Assembly (NCBI GenBank): GCA_022822085.1
Contig: JAJECK010000025.1
Coordinates: forward strand, 27,567-91,566
Direction: 5' to 3'
DNA length: 64,000 nt
Origin: Candidatus Poribacteria bacterium
GTDB taxonomy: Bacteria > Poribacteria > WGA-4E > WGA-3G
Below are positions 43,707 through 54,164 of this stretch, one piece after another. The notes beneath the pieces were generated by a model. The model was not told the DNA's origin, did no database searches, and was given only the letters and a program-made list of their open reading frames with translations. Position 1 is the stretch's first letter. Every line of letters starts with the position of its first letter. The translations under genes and the position numbers were made by a program.

Positions 43707-44960
43707 CTAATTTACTCGTTTGAGTTCTCTTTTGACAGGTTTCACACATCTGAAACCAACATTGTAATACTCTCTCCGCGGGTAAATTCCGTGCCGTTGC
43801 GCAGAACGCATTTCAGATGAAGCCGATGCATACGAACCGCCACGAGATGTCCGGGGTGTGGTAATTGACAATGACTTATCTATTATATCAACTATATCCA
43901 TGCCTGCAATTGGATTCTCACGCGGAGAGTTAGTATAGAAATCCTCAATGTATTCATCAAGACACCATTCCCACACATTGCCTGCCATATCATATAAACC
44001 AAAAGGGTTAGGTAGGAAACTCCCGACTGGTGCGTTAAATATATACCCGTCATCAACATCTTCATCTGCCCAAGTAATCCGTTGTTCCACGCCATCAAAA
44101 TTCCATACTAAATCAGCAGTATGCTTATCGGCATAATTACACTGTGTCCCATCTGGGTCTGTGTTTCCCCACGGATATTTTACACCACTTAATCCGCCAC
44201 GCGCTGCCTTTTCCCATTCTGCTTCTGTGGGTAAACGTTTATTTGCCCATTTTGCATAAGCCATAGCATCATGCCAACTTACGCCTACAACCGGATGCTT
44301 ATCTGTAGGTGACCGTTCTGATGCCCACGGTGGTAATGGGTTTAAACCTGTTTCTCTGACAAACCGGGTATACTCTCCTACAGTCACTTCGTGTATATCT
44401 ATATAGAAGGCATCTACATAGACTGTGTGCACAGGTTTTTCATTTTCTTCTACATCGCTTCCCATTTGAAATTCACCTTCTGGAATCAGCACCATACCCT
44501 CAGGAATTTCAATTTCATTTTCAACAGATGTTTCTAACGGAGTTGTTATAGCTCGTGAAGTATCACCTAACACATATTCGCTTAAAGTTTCTACAGAGAT
44601 ACCTGAAATTCCCAAAGGGTACTCCTTATATATTCCATCTGTGTAAGGTATAATAGAAACTTCCCAAGACACTGAGGTATCCAGAGGAACCGTAAACATC
44701 TGTGTTATTGGTCCTCTCTTGTGAACATTCCAAACATGAAAAGGTTCTTTTCCCTCTGAGGTGAATACAACCAATATCGGTAACTCTTTAGTATTCGGTT
44801 TCACAGTTGTTGAGAACTGTGCATTTTCAGTATCTGTGTAACCCACAAATTCCAATGTAACTACGGGGATAATCGGTTCTCGTTCTTCAGTTTCCCCGCA
44901 CCCAATCAGAAAAACGACCGTTACTACGAGAAATATATGAAAGTATGTAATATACTTCAA
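43707..44960 (-). CDS. Lipoprotein with FGE-sulfatase fold, active cysteine missing
   Basis: The 417-residue protein starts with a signal and lipobox (FLIGC, Cys near 21). An unassigned region of about 130 residues follows, then an FGE-like domain from GMVLIPEGEFQMGSD (about 155) to the end (WEWCLDEY, TSRGGSYASASSEMRS). True formylglycine-generating enzymes carry catalytic cysteines in the last segment; here Ser and Ala stand in those places. It is likely a binding protein. The start is TTG with GGGAGG seven bases upstream. The ATPase gene follows after 26 bases. Confidence 0.85.
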   Translation of the reverse strand: MKYITYFHIFLVVTVVFLIGCGETEEREPIIPVVTLEFVGYTDTENAQFSTTVKPNTKELPILVVFTSEGKEPFHVWNVHKRGPITQMFTVPLDTSVSWEVSIIPYTDGIYKEYPLGISGISVETLSEYVLGDTSRAITTPLETSVENEIEIPEGMVLIPEGEFQMGSDVEENEKPVHTVYVDAFYIDIHEVTVGEYTRFVRETGLNPLPPWASERSPTDKHPVVGVSWHDAMAYAKWANKRLPTEAEWEKAARGGLSGVKYPWGNTDPDGTQCNYADKHTADLVWNFDGVEQRITWADEDVDDGYIFNAPVGSFLPNPFGLYDMAGNVWEWCLDEYIEDFYTNSPRENPIAGMDIVDIIDKSLSITTPRTSRGGSYASASSEMRSAQRHGIYPRREYYNVGFRCVKPVKRELKRVN

Positions 44961-45048
44961 TTCTTTTCCTCCCTATATCCTACGAACTTGATGTATCTAT
45001 TAATTTGTTTCTTTTTTATCCATTCACGATAGATACTTATATATTCAC

Positions 45049-47121
45049 TTATTCTTCTGTTAACATCTGCAAAAATGCATCAATATTGGTTGTCGGCGTT
45101 TTGCAGACATAATCCTCACACACATAAGCAGTTGTAGTATTGTCAATCTGATACCTATTGGCAAGAAGTGGTAAGGTATTTTTCCCCTCAATAGAATCGC
45201 TCATTGCAATGACTTTATTGGGCAGATAAATCTTGTGTAACGCATTCAACATTGTTTGAGTTTGCGTATCCTCTTTTCCTCCAATTATAGCGATCTCTTT
45301 CGGTGTAGACAATAAAAACGCTAACTCACACAGCAATTGCCCTGAACCTGATGGCATCACATCCATCTGATGAAAATAGAGTTTCAACGTTCCTACCGCC
45401 TTGTCATAAAATTCAGGTTTGTCTAAATGCTTGGCAAGTCGCAAAAGACTGTGAATTGCCATAGATGCTCCAGAGGGAGTGGCACCGTCATAAGCAGATT
45501 TAGATTGCACGATGAGTGTCTCGTGTGCTTTACCTGTGAAGAAGAATCCATCGCCAGATGGGTCTCCGAATTGGTCAATCATGCTATCTGCAAGCCGTTC
45601 TGCTTCAGATAACCATTTTGGATCGAAACTTGCTTCGTATAATGCGATTAATCCTGCTATGAAATATGAATAATCTTCCAAATATGCGTTGAGATGGCTT
45701 TTACCAGCGCGATAAGTCCGTAAAAGCAGTCCGTTGTCTTGAGACAGTGTTGTTAGTACAAACTCAGCAGATTTTTCACATGCATTAAGATATTCTGGTT
45801 TACCTGTCAACTGATATCCCATCGCCATACCACGGATCATGATGCCGTTCCAACTGGTTAGGATCTTGTCGTCCAATCCCGGTTTGATGCGTTTCTCTCT
45901 TTCATCAAACAGTTTCTTTCTGCCTTCAGCAAGGAGCAACTCAAGGTCTTTTTTGTCCATTCCTATCTTGCGTGCAAATATGTCAGATGGGGTTTGGATA
46001 TGGAGGATGTTCTCCCCTTCAAAATTACCGTGCGGTGTGATGTCGTAGTATTCACAGAATATTTCAGCATTCGCTTCACCGATAATATCTTCTACATCGG
46101 TAGGTTCCCAGACAAAGAATTTGCCTTCCACACCTTCGCTATCAGCATCTTGGGTAGAATAAAACCCCCCATTTTCAGCATCGGACATCTCACGTAGCAC
46201 ATAATCTAACGTCTCTGTGGCTATGTCAAGATAGAAAGAATTTTGTGTGGCTTGGTATGCTTCAAAATAAGCGACAACAAGTTGCGCGTTGTCATAAAGC
46301 ATTTTCTCAAAATGCGGCACGAGCCAACGCGCATCCGTAGAATATCGATGGAAGCCACCTCCAAGTTGGTCATACATGCCCCCGCGTGCCATCTTTTGTA
46401 ATGTAAGTTCAACCATTTCTAAGGCGTATTCGTTGCCACTGTGATGCCAGTAACGGAGTAGAAAAGGGAGGCCCATACTGGGTGGAAATTTGGGAGCATT
46501 GCCAAATCCACCATATTGTGAATCAAACGTAGAACGGTAGTGTTGAAAGGCTTTATTCATCAGTTCTTCAGTCAGTTCATGCTCATCAGGATCTACAAGA
46601 TTACTCATCTGATTAAGCTGTGCCGTAATTTGGTCCGCTTGTTCCAATACTTGTGCGTTTTTTTCATTATATGCTTCTGCTACGGCTTGCATTACTTTTG
46701 GGAACCCCGGTCTACCGTATCTGTCTTCAGGTGGATAATATGTGCCGCCGTAAAACGGCTTCAGGTCTGGCGTTAGGAACACAGTCATAGGCCATCCACC
46801 GTGCCGAGTCATCACTTGGACAGCGTTCATGTAGATTTCATCTAAATCGGGCCGTTCCTCTCTGTCTACCTTGATGTTAACGAATAGTTTGTTCATAGTC
46901 GCAGCGATTTCCTCATTTTCAAAGGACTCGCGTTCCATCACGTGGCACCAGTGGCATGCTGAGTATCCGATACTCAGCAGAATCGGTTTCTGTTCGCGTT
47001 TTGAAAGTTCCAACGCTTCTTCACCCCACGGATACCAATCAACGGGGTTGTGTGCGTGTTGGAGTAGATAAGGGCTTGTTTCGTGAATTAGACGGTTGGT
47101 GTGTTTAGGGGTGTCATGCAT
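45049..47121 (-). CDS. YyaL-type thioredoxin/glycosidase-fold protein (DUF255)
   Basis: The 690-residue protein has an N-terminal thioredoxin-like domain with [13 protein letters not shown] (Cys pair near 58-61) and a long alpha/alpha-barrel (about 200-600) of the spermatogenesis-associated 20 family. The length is typical. ATG 47121 is chosen because GGAG lies nine bases before it; the frame runs to a TTG at 47136. The biochemical role of this conserved family is not established; thiol-disulphide or sugar-related activity has been proposed. Confidence 0.9.
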   Translation of the reverse strand: MHDTPKHTNRLIHETSPYLLQHAHNPVDWYPWGEEALELSKREQKPILLSIGYSACHWCHVMERESFENEEIAATMNKLFVNIKVDREERPDLDEIYMNAVQVMTRHGGWPMTVFLTPDLKPFYGGTYYPPEDRYGRPGFPKVMQAVAEAYNEKNAQVLEQADQITAQLNQMSNLVDPDEHELTEELMNKAFQHYRSTFDSQYGGFGNAPKFPPSMGLPFLLRYWHHSGNEYALEMVELTLQKMARGGMYDQLGGGFHRYSTDARWLVPHFEKMLYDNAQLVVAYFEAYQATQNSFYLDIATETLDYVLREMSDAENGGFYSTQDADSEGVEGKFFVWEPTDVEDIIGEANAEIFCEYYDITPHGNFEGENILHIQTPSDIFARKIGMDKKDLELLLAEGRKKLFDEREKRIKPGLDDKILTSWNGIMIRGMAMGYQLTGKPEYLNACEKSAEFVLTTLSQDNGLLLRTYRAGKSHLNAYLEDYSYFIAGLIALYEASFDPKWLSEAERLADSMIDQFGDPSGDGFFFTGKAHETLIVQSKSAYDGATPSGASMAIHSLLRLAKHLDKPEFYDKAVGTLKLYFHQMDVMPSGSGQLLCELAFLLSTPKEIAIIGGKEDTQTQTMLNALHKIYLPNKVIAMSDSIEGKNTLPLLANRYQIDNTTTAYVCEDYVCKTPTTNIDAFLQMLTEE

Positions 47122-47178
47122 GTGGGCATTCTCCAATGTATGGGATCAATATTAGAAGGATTCACAATATAAACCAAC

Positions 47179-47199
47179 GGGCGGGTACTGTTCCCGCCC
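47179..47199 (-). terminator. Hairpin after tRNA-Glu
   Basis: GGGCGGG and CCCGCCC arms of seven pairs enclose a seven-base loop. It lies downstream of tRNA-Glu and upstream of the YyaL-type gene, followed only by a weak T-rich tract. Confidence 0.5.
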
Positions 47200-47215
47200 A
47201 TATTAAGTGAAGTGA

Positions 47216-47287
47216 TACCGCTACGGGGAATCGAACCCCGGTTTGATGGCTGAGAACCATCCGTCCTAACCCCTAGACGATAGCGGC
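47216..47287 (-). tRNA. tRNA-Glu (anticodon CTC)
   Basis: The minus strand folds into a cloverleaf: acceptor GCCGCTA/TAGCGGT (the outermost pair G-U), anticodon stem GATGG/CCATC with loop TTCTCAG giving CTC, and T-arm CGGGG/CCCCG. CCA is not encoded. Confidence 0.93.
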
Positions 47288-47341
47288 ATATACGTTATTT
47301 TTCTCGGATGGAATTCCTATCAAAGTTGCTCTTTGTGTATT

Positions 47342-47776
47342 TTACGATTCGTTTTCAGTTGTTACTCTATTAGCATGTTCAATCATCTCACGTAACACAT
47401 CAAGGTTTACATCTTCAAGTTTGCGAAAACTAATGCTGCTTTTTCCTGTCTTGACTTTACCGAGTCGAGAGTTATAGATTTCTGCCAAGTACTGCTTCCC
47501 TTCAACTGCATTCACGTAAATACTAAAGTAATTCTTCTGTCGTGTCAATCCAATCAAGAACCATTCAACTCTCTTTTTATCTGAACGGACGTAGGAAAAA
47601 TTGCCGTAACCGATGATATTTTGTTCACTACCTCCCCAGAAAACACCTTCCCACATACATATATCTTGATCTGGTAAAGCAGTTTTAATGAGCGTGTGAA
47701 GTTTGTCTAAGACTGACTGAATTTCCGGTTCTTGGCTTGCGATATAATCTTCAGGTAAGGTTTCAACCCGTTCCAT
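47342..47776 (-). CDS. DUF1801 (YdhG-like) protein
   Basis: The 144-residue protein opens DYIASQEPEIQSVLDKLHTLI and has the DUF1801 middle with ICMWEGVFWGG and YFSIYVNAVEG. The family is uncharacterised; some members were proposed as iron chaperones. ATG 47776 has AGGAGA upstream. The frame reaches 47899, but that extension runs through tRNA-Gln and is not coding. Confidence 0.8.
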   Translation of the reverse strand: MERVETLPEDYIASQEPEIQSVLDKLHTLIKTALPDQDICMWEGVFWGGSEQNIIGYGNFSYVRSDKKRVEWFLIGLTRQKNYFSIYVNAVEGKQYLAEIYNSRLGKVKTGKSSISFRKLEDVNLDVLREMIEHANRVTTENES

Positions 47777-47827
47777 TTTGTCTCCTCTCTGGTGGCAAAG
47801 CATCTTATAATTACAGCAACATAATGA

Positions 47828-47898
47828 CTGCCCGGGAAGGACTCGAACCTTCACTACATGGTCCAGAGCCATGCGTCCTACCATTAGACGACCGGGCA
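47828..47898 (-). tRNA. tRNA-Gln (anticodon CTG)
   Basis: The minus strand folds with acceptor TGCCCGG/CCGGGCA, anticodon stem CATGG/CCATG with loop CTCTGGA giving CTG, and T-arm GAAGG/CCTTC. The first pair is T-A, as is common for glutamine tRNAs. CCA is not encoded. The gene lies just upstream of the DUF1801 gene. Confidence 0.93.
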
Positions 47899-47964
47899 TT
47901 AACCTTCATTTTAAGTATACCTTAAGGAATGTTTTCCTGTCAATCTATTTGCAGCTAATCAAAA

Positions 47965-49440
47965 TTATTGTAGGGTTATCTTGGCGGAGAGGGAATAGAA
48001 GATATTTAGAAATCCAATGAAAATGGTAGGAACAACAAAAACACTCAGTAGAGCAAAAGTGCTTTTTGTGAATGAAAAAGTATCTGTATCTTCTGCGGAT
48101 TCAAGATACATTGCTTTAATGATGCGTGCATAGTAATAGAGAGAAACGACACTATTCAACAATCCGATAAATGCTAACCAATATAATCCTTTACTGATGA
48201 CCGCATTGAATAAGAGCCATTTCCCGAAGAAACCCGCGAAGGGTGGGATGCCAGTGAGCGAAAATAGAAAAATTGCCATTGCACCAGCAACAAGTGGGGC
48301 ACGAGAGGAGAGCCCACGATAACTTTCAATCATTTCACTGCCGGATTCATTTGCTATTAGAACAACCACATAGAATGCACCTAAGTTCATGAATAGATAG
48401 ACAATGAGGTAGAAGACAATGGCACTAAGTCCCTCAGATGTCAGCAGAACTGCACCCATCAATAGGTATCCACCATGGGCGATGCTTGAGTATGCTAATA
48501 ACCGTTTGACGTTCCTTTGCGGTAGGGCAGCAAGGTTTCCTACAGTCATCGTAAGTGCTGAGACAATTGCTAATAGCAACCCCCAGTCAATTGATTGCAG
48601 GATTTCAGGGGTGTCAAATCCTGTGCGGAAAAATCTTAGGAACAGTGCAAAGCCTGCAGCTTTGGATGCAACAGATAGGAATGCGGTTATCGGAATGGGG
48701 GCACCTTCGTAGACATCAGGAGACCACATGTGGAACGGAGCAGAAGCAATTTTGTATCCTATCCCCGCAAGAATGAAAGTGATAGCAATGAGCACACCGA
48801 GAGCCGATACACCTCCCGATGCAAGGACAGATGCGATCTGTGAACTAATCTGAGTAATATCACCAGTACCTGCCATACCAAATATGAGAGACAACCCGAA
48901 TAGCATCGTTCCAGATGCCACCGCACCATAGGTGATATATTTGAACGCCGCTTCACTTGAACGTGGACTGTGTGTCAAAAATCCAGCGAGAATATATGAT
49001 GTAAGACTTACCGTTTCCAACGAAATGAATATCATCAAGAGATTTGTGGACGATGCCATCAGAAACATGCCGAAGGTGATGGCTAACAACAAGGCATAGT
49101 ATTCGCCTTTTAATCGGACATCAAGTTCTTCGGATCGTATGGAAAAGAGAATCGTTGCAGCGGTTGCTAATAGCAGAAGTATTTTGAAAAATACCGCAAA
49201 TTCATCCAACCGTATCATCCCCAGAAACAGGGATATCGGTTCATTTGTGTTAACAAGCGAATTTGTGATGAAGATTGCAATCAGTGAACATCCAAGTCCA
49301 ATCAGTGAAAGATATGCAACCCAATCACTTTCCTGATCTTTAACAAGCAGATCAAGGATAATCACAGCAGCAGCGAAAACGACAAGGAGAATCTCTGGCG
49401 TGAAATAGGCAAGACTCTCAATATTCTTTATTGGTTCCAC
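47965..49440 (-). CDS. nuoN: NADH-quinone oxidoreductase subunit N
   Basis: This 491-residue antiporter-like membrane subunit has 14 or so transmembrane helices. The pattern VSLTSYILAGF near 140 and the conserved lysine regions match NuoN. The start is GTG with AGGAGA upstream. It is the last gene of the complex I operon, 14 bases after nuoM. Confidence 0.95.
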   Translation of the reverse strand: MEPIKNIESLAYFTPEILLVVFAAAVIILDLLVKDQESDWVAYLSLIGLGCSLIAIFITNSLVNTNEPISLFLGMIRLDEFAVFFKILLLLATAATILFSIRSEELDVRLKGEYYALLLAITFGMFLMASSTNLLMIFISLETVSLTSYILAGFLTHSPRSSEAAFKYITYGAVASGTMLFGLSLIFGMAGTGDITQISSQIASVLASGGVSALGVLIAITFILAGIGYKIASAPFHMWSPDVYEGAPIPITAFLSVASKAAGFALFLRFFRTGFDTPEILQSIDWGLLLAIVSALTMTVGNLAALPQRNVKRLLAYSSIAHGGYLLMGAVLLTSEGLSAIVFYLIVYLFMNLGAFYVVVLIANESGSEMIESYRGLSSRAPLVAGAMAIFLFSLTGIPPFAGFFGKWLLFNAVISKGLYWLAFIGLLNSVVSLYYYARIIKAMYLESAEDTDTFSFTKSTFALLSVFVVPTIFIGFLNIFYSLSAKITLQ

Positions 49441-49454
49441 GCAGTTCTCCTATA

Positions 49455-50969
49455 TCAGTTGATTATTCCTACGAGATTGCTAACAGATACGTAAAACATG
49501 TTGATTGCGATACTGGGAAACATGCCAAGGACAATTGTTAGAATTCCGAGTGGCACTAAAGTCACAATTTCTCGTCTATTGATTTCTGGGAGTTCTTCAT
49601 ATTTAGGGTTGAGTGCTCCTAAGAAAACTCTTTGAAGAGTCCAAAGGAAATAAGCCGCACCGACGACAATACCAATCGTAGAGAGAATTGTCAATATCTC
49701 AAACTCTTGGAAAGCACCAAGTAGAGACAATGCTTCTCCCCAAAATCCGCTTAAACCGGGTAATCCCAGAGATGCCATAAACGCAAGCGTAGTAATACCC
49801 GTATAAATAGGCATTCTGCTTCCTAAACCACCAAAGCCGTTTATCTCACGATGATGTGCTCTGTCATAGAGGACACCGACAAGTAGAAATAGCATTGCAC
49901 TGATAACACCGTGATTAAACATCTGTAGAACTGCGCCGTTAATGCCTTCAGGGTTTCTTGCGGCAAGTCCTAAAATAACAAATCCCATGTGTCCGATACT
50001 GGAATATGCGACTAACTTCTTAAAATCGGTTTGTGCTAATGCACAAAAAGAGCCGTAGACAATATTGATGAATCCGAGTAGTGCCAGACTATGCCCCAAA
50101 ATACCATCACCATTTGTGAAAATGTCTAAACCTTCTGGGAACATCGCCATGTTAATCCGCACAAATCCGTAAGTTCCCATTTTCAATAAGACACCTGCAA
50201 GTATAACGCTGATTGCGGTAGGTGCTTCAACGTGGGCATCTGGGAGCCATGTATGGAAGGGGAAAATCGGCACTTTAACTGCAAAACCGATAAAGAAACC
50301 GAGGAATACCCACATCTGGAAACCTGGATCGGCAAGCGCGTGTCCTGGTGTGCTTGCCAACGTGATAAGTGTCGGAATATCAAATGTTCGAGCATCTGGT
50401 GCACCACTGTTGAGATAGACAGCTATTATTGCAACCAGCATCAGAACACTGCCAAACAACGTATAGAGGAAAAATTTAATTGCAGCATATTCACGGCGTG
50501 GTCCACCCCACACACCAATCAGGAAATACATCGGTAGGAGTGTGAGTTCAAAGAAGACGAAGAAGAGGAATAGATCTAACGCAGCAAAGAAACCCAACAT
50601 CCCTGTTTCAAGTAGCAGGAACAACGCCATATACGCCTTCAGACCTTTTTCAATATTACGCCAAGATGCAAGGACACAGATGGGGCCCAAAAGGGCAGTG
50701 AGGAGTAAAAGTGTTACACTTAGTCCGTCAATACCAACGTGATAATTAATATGAAAAGTATCAATCCAAGGCACGCTAACGAAGTACTGAGTATTAGCAG
50801 TAGATGTGTTATAGTTAATAAACAGATAGACTGCAAGGATCAACGGTATAAGCGTAAATGCAAGTGTAGCACGTTTTATTAATTCTTCCTGCTCGCGCGG
50901 TAGAAGTAATACAACTATCATCCCAAGCAGAGGGATAAAAATCATTAGTGATAACAATATCTGATCCAT
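49455..50969 (-). CDS. nuoM: NADH-quinone oxidoreductase subunit M
   Basis: The 504-residue proton-pumping membrane subunit has FFELTLLPMYFLIGVWGG near 140, PFHTWLPDAHVEAPTA near 240 and the SSIGHMGFV helix. ATG 50969 is preferred to 50990 because AGGAGG stands upstream of it; both give a normal NuoM length. Its leader contains the second copy of a 25-base tandem repeat from the end of nuoL. Confidence 0.93.
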   Translation of the reverse strand: MDQILLSLMIFIPLLGMIVVLLLPREQEELIKRATLAFTLIPLILAVYLFINYNTSTANTQYFVSVPWIDTFHINYHVGIDGLSVTLLLLTALLGPICVLASWRNIEKGLKAYMALFLLLETGMLGFFAALDLFLFFVFFELTLLPMYFLIGVWGGPRREYAAIKFFLYTLFGSVLMLVAIIAVYLNSGAPDARTFDIPTLITLASTPGHALADPGFQMWVFLGFFIGFAVKVPIFPFHTWLPDAHVEAPTAISVILAGVLLKMGTYGFVRINMAMFPEGLDIFTNGDGILGHSLALLGFINIVYGSFCALAQTDFKKLVAYSSIGHMGFVILGLAARNPEGINGAVLQMFNHGVISAMLFLLVGVLYDRAHHREINGFGGLGSRMPIYTGITTLAFMASLGLPGLSGFWGEALSLLGAFQEFEILTILSTIGIVVGAAYFLWTLQRVFLGALNPKYEELPEINRREIVTLVPLGILTIVLGMFPSIAINMFYVSVSNLVGIIN

Positions 50970-50995
50970 TCTCGTAGGGATCCTCCTCATCCCAT

Positions 50996-51044
50996 CACGG
51001 GTAGTTTATTACAATACCCTCACGGGTAGTTTATTACAATACCC
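50996..51044. repeat. 25-base tandem duplication at the end of nuoL
   Basis: A 25-base unit at 50996-51020 is repeated at 51021-51044. The second unit holds the nuoL stop codon and the first repeats that tail as non-coding sequence between nuoL and nuoM. Confidence 0.85.
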
Positions 51045-53238
51045 GGAAAATCAAAATAATCAAAACTATCCCACCAAGCACGACGAAGAGATAGGTTTGT
51101 ATTGCTCCTGTTTGAATTCTTCGGATTCTGCCACCGACAGACCATATTACCTTTGCCACTCGGTTCACAATACCATCAATGACGCGATTATCAAAGAAGC
51201 CTATAAATGCGGCAAAAACTGCACGGGTAACCGTAGCAACACCGTTGACAATACCGTCAATGATAGAAAGGTCAAATTTGGCAAAAAGTCGTGATTTCCA
51301 GACCGTGAGTGCGACTAACACACCGTTATAGAATTCGTCAAAGTAGTATTTGTTCCAAAATAAGGTATAAACTGGACGGAAAGTAGTAGCGACAGATTCT
51401 GCCGAGAACCTTCGTTTATGATAAAACAGCCAAGAGAGCAGTATTCCTAAACCTGCGACTATGATTGACAGCACCATAGCAATTGTATGTGCCGGACCGT
51501 GTCCATGATGTGCATCGTCAGCATTTTCACTTTCGTCTTCTGCTGCATGTGCTTCAGAAATACCAAAGATTGAAAAACCAAAATCTACTTTGCCTGTTTT
51601 GTTGTTAGGTGAAATGTCCGCATGTTGTGGCGCCTGGACATGGTGTTGGTCGGGTGGTTTAATATAGTCTTTATTGAACCAAATCGTATTGACTACGGGA
51701 AAACTCAGTATCGCCAAAATAACAAGCGGCACCGTCATCACCCACGGGGATTCGTGTGCCATGTTGTGCATTTCTTGATTACGCGGTTCACCGAAAAAGG
51801 TCATAAATATCAGTCGGAACATATAAAATGCAGTAATTCCTGCAGCAACGAGTGCTACTGCAAATAAAATATAGTGATGTACTGAATTCCATTCCATTGC
51901 GCGTCCAAGCACACCTGCTAAAATCTTATCTTTGCTCCAGAATCCTGAAAAGATAAATGGAACACCAGAAATAGACAACGTTGCGATGAGCATCGTGCCA
52001 AAGGTCCACGGCATTTTTCGACGGAGTCCCCCCATGTTTCGCATATCCTGGTCAGGAGGGATTTCTGATCCGTGTTCGTGAACTAAACCGTGGTCATCGT
52101 GTTCATGTTGATTACCTTCCGCATGCTCTTCGTCATGATGTGCGTGCATTGCGTGGAAAGCATGAATAACACTTCCAGAACCGAGAAACAGCAACGCTTT
52201 GAAAAATGCGTGCGTAGTAAGGTGGAAAAGTCCAGCAACATAACTGCCAGCACCAAGTGCCAGCATCATAAATCCTAATTGACTCACCGTAGAATATGCC
52301 AAAACGCGCTTAATATCAAATCGGACAATCGCGATAGTTGCTGCAACGATTGCAGTAATGCCACCCACATAAGCGATTACCAGAGACGAACTCGGTGTCA
52401 AAATGGGGAACATTCGCGCCGTGAGATACACGCCTGCGGCGACCATCGTGGCAGCGTGGATTAACGCACTGACAGGCGTGGGACCTTCCATCGCATCGGG
52501 TAGCCAGGTATGTAACGGCACTTGTGCAGATTTACCGACAGCACCACAGAAAATGAGAACACCCGCGCCAGAAAGCCATACGATATCAGAGGTATCGCCT
52601 GTAAATTTTGCGGGATCGGCAATCAACGTAAAAATACCATTTGTTCCGTGAAGAGAAAGAGTTTCAAATTTCTTAAACAACATCATCATACCGATGAACA
52701 TACCGACATCACCGACACGTGTTGTCAAAAACGCTTTCTTACATGCATTCGCTGCGGAGTCCTTTTCAAACCAGAAACCGATGAGCAGATAGGAGCAGAG
52801 CCCGACAAGTTCCCAACCGATGTAAATACCGAGTAGGTTATCCGACACCACCAAAAACAGCATGGAAAATGAGAAAAGTGATAGAAATGCGAAAAACCGT
52901 GGATAACGTGGATCCCCATGCATGTAGCCGATAGAAAAGATGTGGACAAGGCTACTCACCAGCGTGACGACAATCAGCATAATCACCGTGACACTGTCAA
53001 GGTAAAACCCCATTGAGAAGGTGACACTACCGAGTGAAATCCATTCAACCGTATACGGATCCGGTTTGGGTACTACCTCGGTTAAAAGGTATAGAGAACA
53101 ACCGAGTGCAACAAGCATCGCAGCGGTTGACAGAATGTCTTGTCTTGGGAAACTCCGTTTTGCTAAACCGAAAAGGGCAAAAATTGCAAAGGCAGCAAGC
53201 GGGGCAAGTAAGATGATACTTATTAAGGGAACAACCAT
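51034..53238 (-). CDS. nuoL: NADH-quinone oxidoreductase subunit L
   Basis: The 734-residue pump subunit is long because of two His/Asp-rich loops (about 365-400, HAHHDEEHAEGNQHEHDDHG, and about 545-580, DDAHHGHGPAH). The conserved core has GLCSYLLIGFWFEKDSAANA, PLHTWLPDAMEGPTPVSALIH and a long C-terminal lateral-helix region. The histidine-rich loops lie on a membrane-exposed side and may bind metal. Confidence 0.95.
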   Translation of the reverse strand: MVVPLISIILLAPLAAFAIFALFGLAKRSFPRQDILSTAAMLVALGCSLYLLTEVVPKPDPYTVEWISLGSVTFSMGFYLDSVTVIMLIVVTLVSSLVHIFSIGYMHGDPRYPRFFAFLSLFSFSMLFLVVSDNLLGIYIGWELVGLCSYLLIGFWFEKDSAANACKKAFLTTRVGDVGMFIGMMMLFKKFETLSLHGTNGIFTLIADPAKFTGDTSDIVWLSGAGVLIFCGAVGKSAQVPLHTWLPDAMEGPTPVSALIHAATMVAAGVYLTARMFPILTPSSSLVIAYVGGITAIVAATIAIVRFDIKRVLAYSTVSQLGFMMLALGAGSYVAGLFHLTTHAFFKALLFLGSGSVIHAFHAMHAHHDEEHAEGNQHEHDDHGLVHEHGSEIPPDQDMRNMGGLRRKMPWTFGTMLIATLSISGVPFIFSGFWSKDKILAGVLGRAMEWNSVHHYILFAVALVAAGITAFYMFRLIFMTFFGEPRNQEMHNMAHESPWVMTVPLVILAILSFPVVNTIWFNKDYIKPPDQHHVQAPQHADISPNNKTGKVDFGFSIFGISEAHAAEDESENADDAHHGHGPAHTIAMVLSIIVAGLGILLSWLFYHKRRFSAESVATTFRPVYTLFWNKYYFDEFYNGVLVALTVWKSRLFAKFDLSIIDGIVNGVATVTRAVFAAFIGFFDNRVIDGIVNRVAKVIWSVGGRIRRIQTGAIQTYLFVVLGGIVLIILIFRVL

Positions 53239-53252
53239 ATTTTACTTTACTT

Positions 53253-53585
53253 TTAACCTTTCAACGTATCCACTTCGTCTGGACGGATGCTACCGAATTC
53301 ACGATAGATAGCCAGAATAATGGCGAGAAAAACAGCTGCTTCTGCTGCAGCAAGCACAATACCGAAAATAGCGATTATTTGTCCATCAAGGACATAAGCA
53401 CCCGCACCAACTATATTTTCAGATGGTTTGACAAACCGAGAAAATGCTACGAAATTTAGATTGCAGGAGTTCAGAATTAGTTCAATACCCATTAGAATAC
53501 TGATAGCATTCTTCCGAGTTAGCACCGCGAAAATACCGAGTGTAAACAGAATTGAACTGATTACCAAATAGTGTTGTAAACTCAT
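53253..53585 (-). CDS. nuoK: NADH-quinone oxidoreductase subunit K
   Basis: This 110-residue three-helix subunit has the conserved glutamates in ILMGIELILNS (near 36) and AAEAAVFLAI (near 82). Length and order between nuoJ and nuoL are standard. Confidence 0.95.
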   Translation of the reverse strand: MSLQHYLVISSILFTLGIFAVLTRKNAISILMGIELILNSCNLNFVAFSRFVKPSENIVGAGAYVLDGQIIAIFGIVLAAAEAAVFLAIILAIYREFGSIRPDEVDTLKG

Positions 53586-53609
53586 TATTATCCTTAAGGC
53601 ACTACAGGG

Positions 53610-54128
53610 TTAATCCCGTACTTCCTTGCGAGAAATAAGGGCGGCACCAATTAATGCTACCAACAATAGAACGGAGACTACCTCAAACGGTAGTAAAAAC
53701 TTATCTTGCAAAATCATCTTACCGATCTGTTCAGTTGTCGGTTCATGTGGTATGCCATCATCAGTAAGATTTTTCCAAACTGGCATATTCGCAATGACTG
53801 TCAAGAGCAGCGCAAGCAAGGCAATTGAAATTCCAGCTCCTAAAAGCAGTTGACCGCGTTCAATGTGGATGCGCATCTCTAACCGTCCACTTGTCATCAT
53901 CACACCGAAGAGGATTAGCACCAGAATACCGCCAACATAAACGATGACTTGTGTTGCTGCAAGGAAATCTGCTTGTAAAAACACATAAAGACCAGCAACC
54001 CCGAAAAGGGTTACCATCAGCGCAAACGCCGCGTGAACGATGTTACGAAAGGTTACTACCGCCAGTGCTGAACCGATTGTCACCAGCGCGAAACCGTAAA
54101 AAATCAATGTCTTTAGAGGGAATTCCAT
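53610..54128 (-). CDS. nuoJ: NADH-quinone oxidoreductase subunit J
   Basis: This 172-residue membrane subunit has five helices and the characteristic TQVIVYVGGILVLILFGVMM segment near 60-80. It sits between nuoI and nuoK as expected. Confidence 0.94.
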   Translation of the reverse strand: MEFPLKTLIFYGFALVTIGSALAVVTFRNIVHAAFALMVTLFGVAGLYVFLQADFLAATQVIVYVGGILVLILFGVMMTSGRLEMRIHIERGQLLLGAGISIALLALLLTVIANMPVWKNLTDDGIPHEPTTEQIGKMILQDKFLLPFEVVSVLLLVALIGAALISRKEVRD

Positions 54129-54164
54129 CTATAAATCTATCCTAACTAAGAACTTAACAATTAT

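Noticed and set aside
47777..47899. Longer N-terminus for the DUF1801 protein
   Set aside because: The extension is the tRNA-Gln gene read through; ATG 47776 has a proper ribosome site.
52522..52836. 104-codon antisense frame inside nuoL
   Set aside because: Shadow of a conserved gene; cysteine- and threonine-rich translation without a family pattern.
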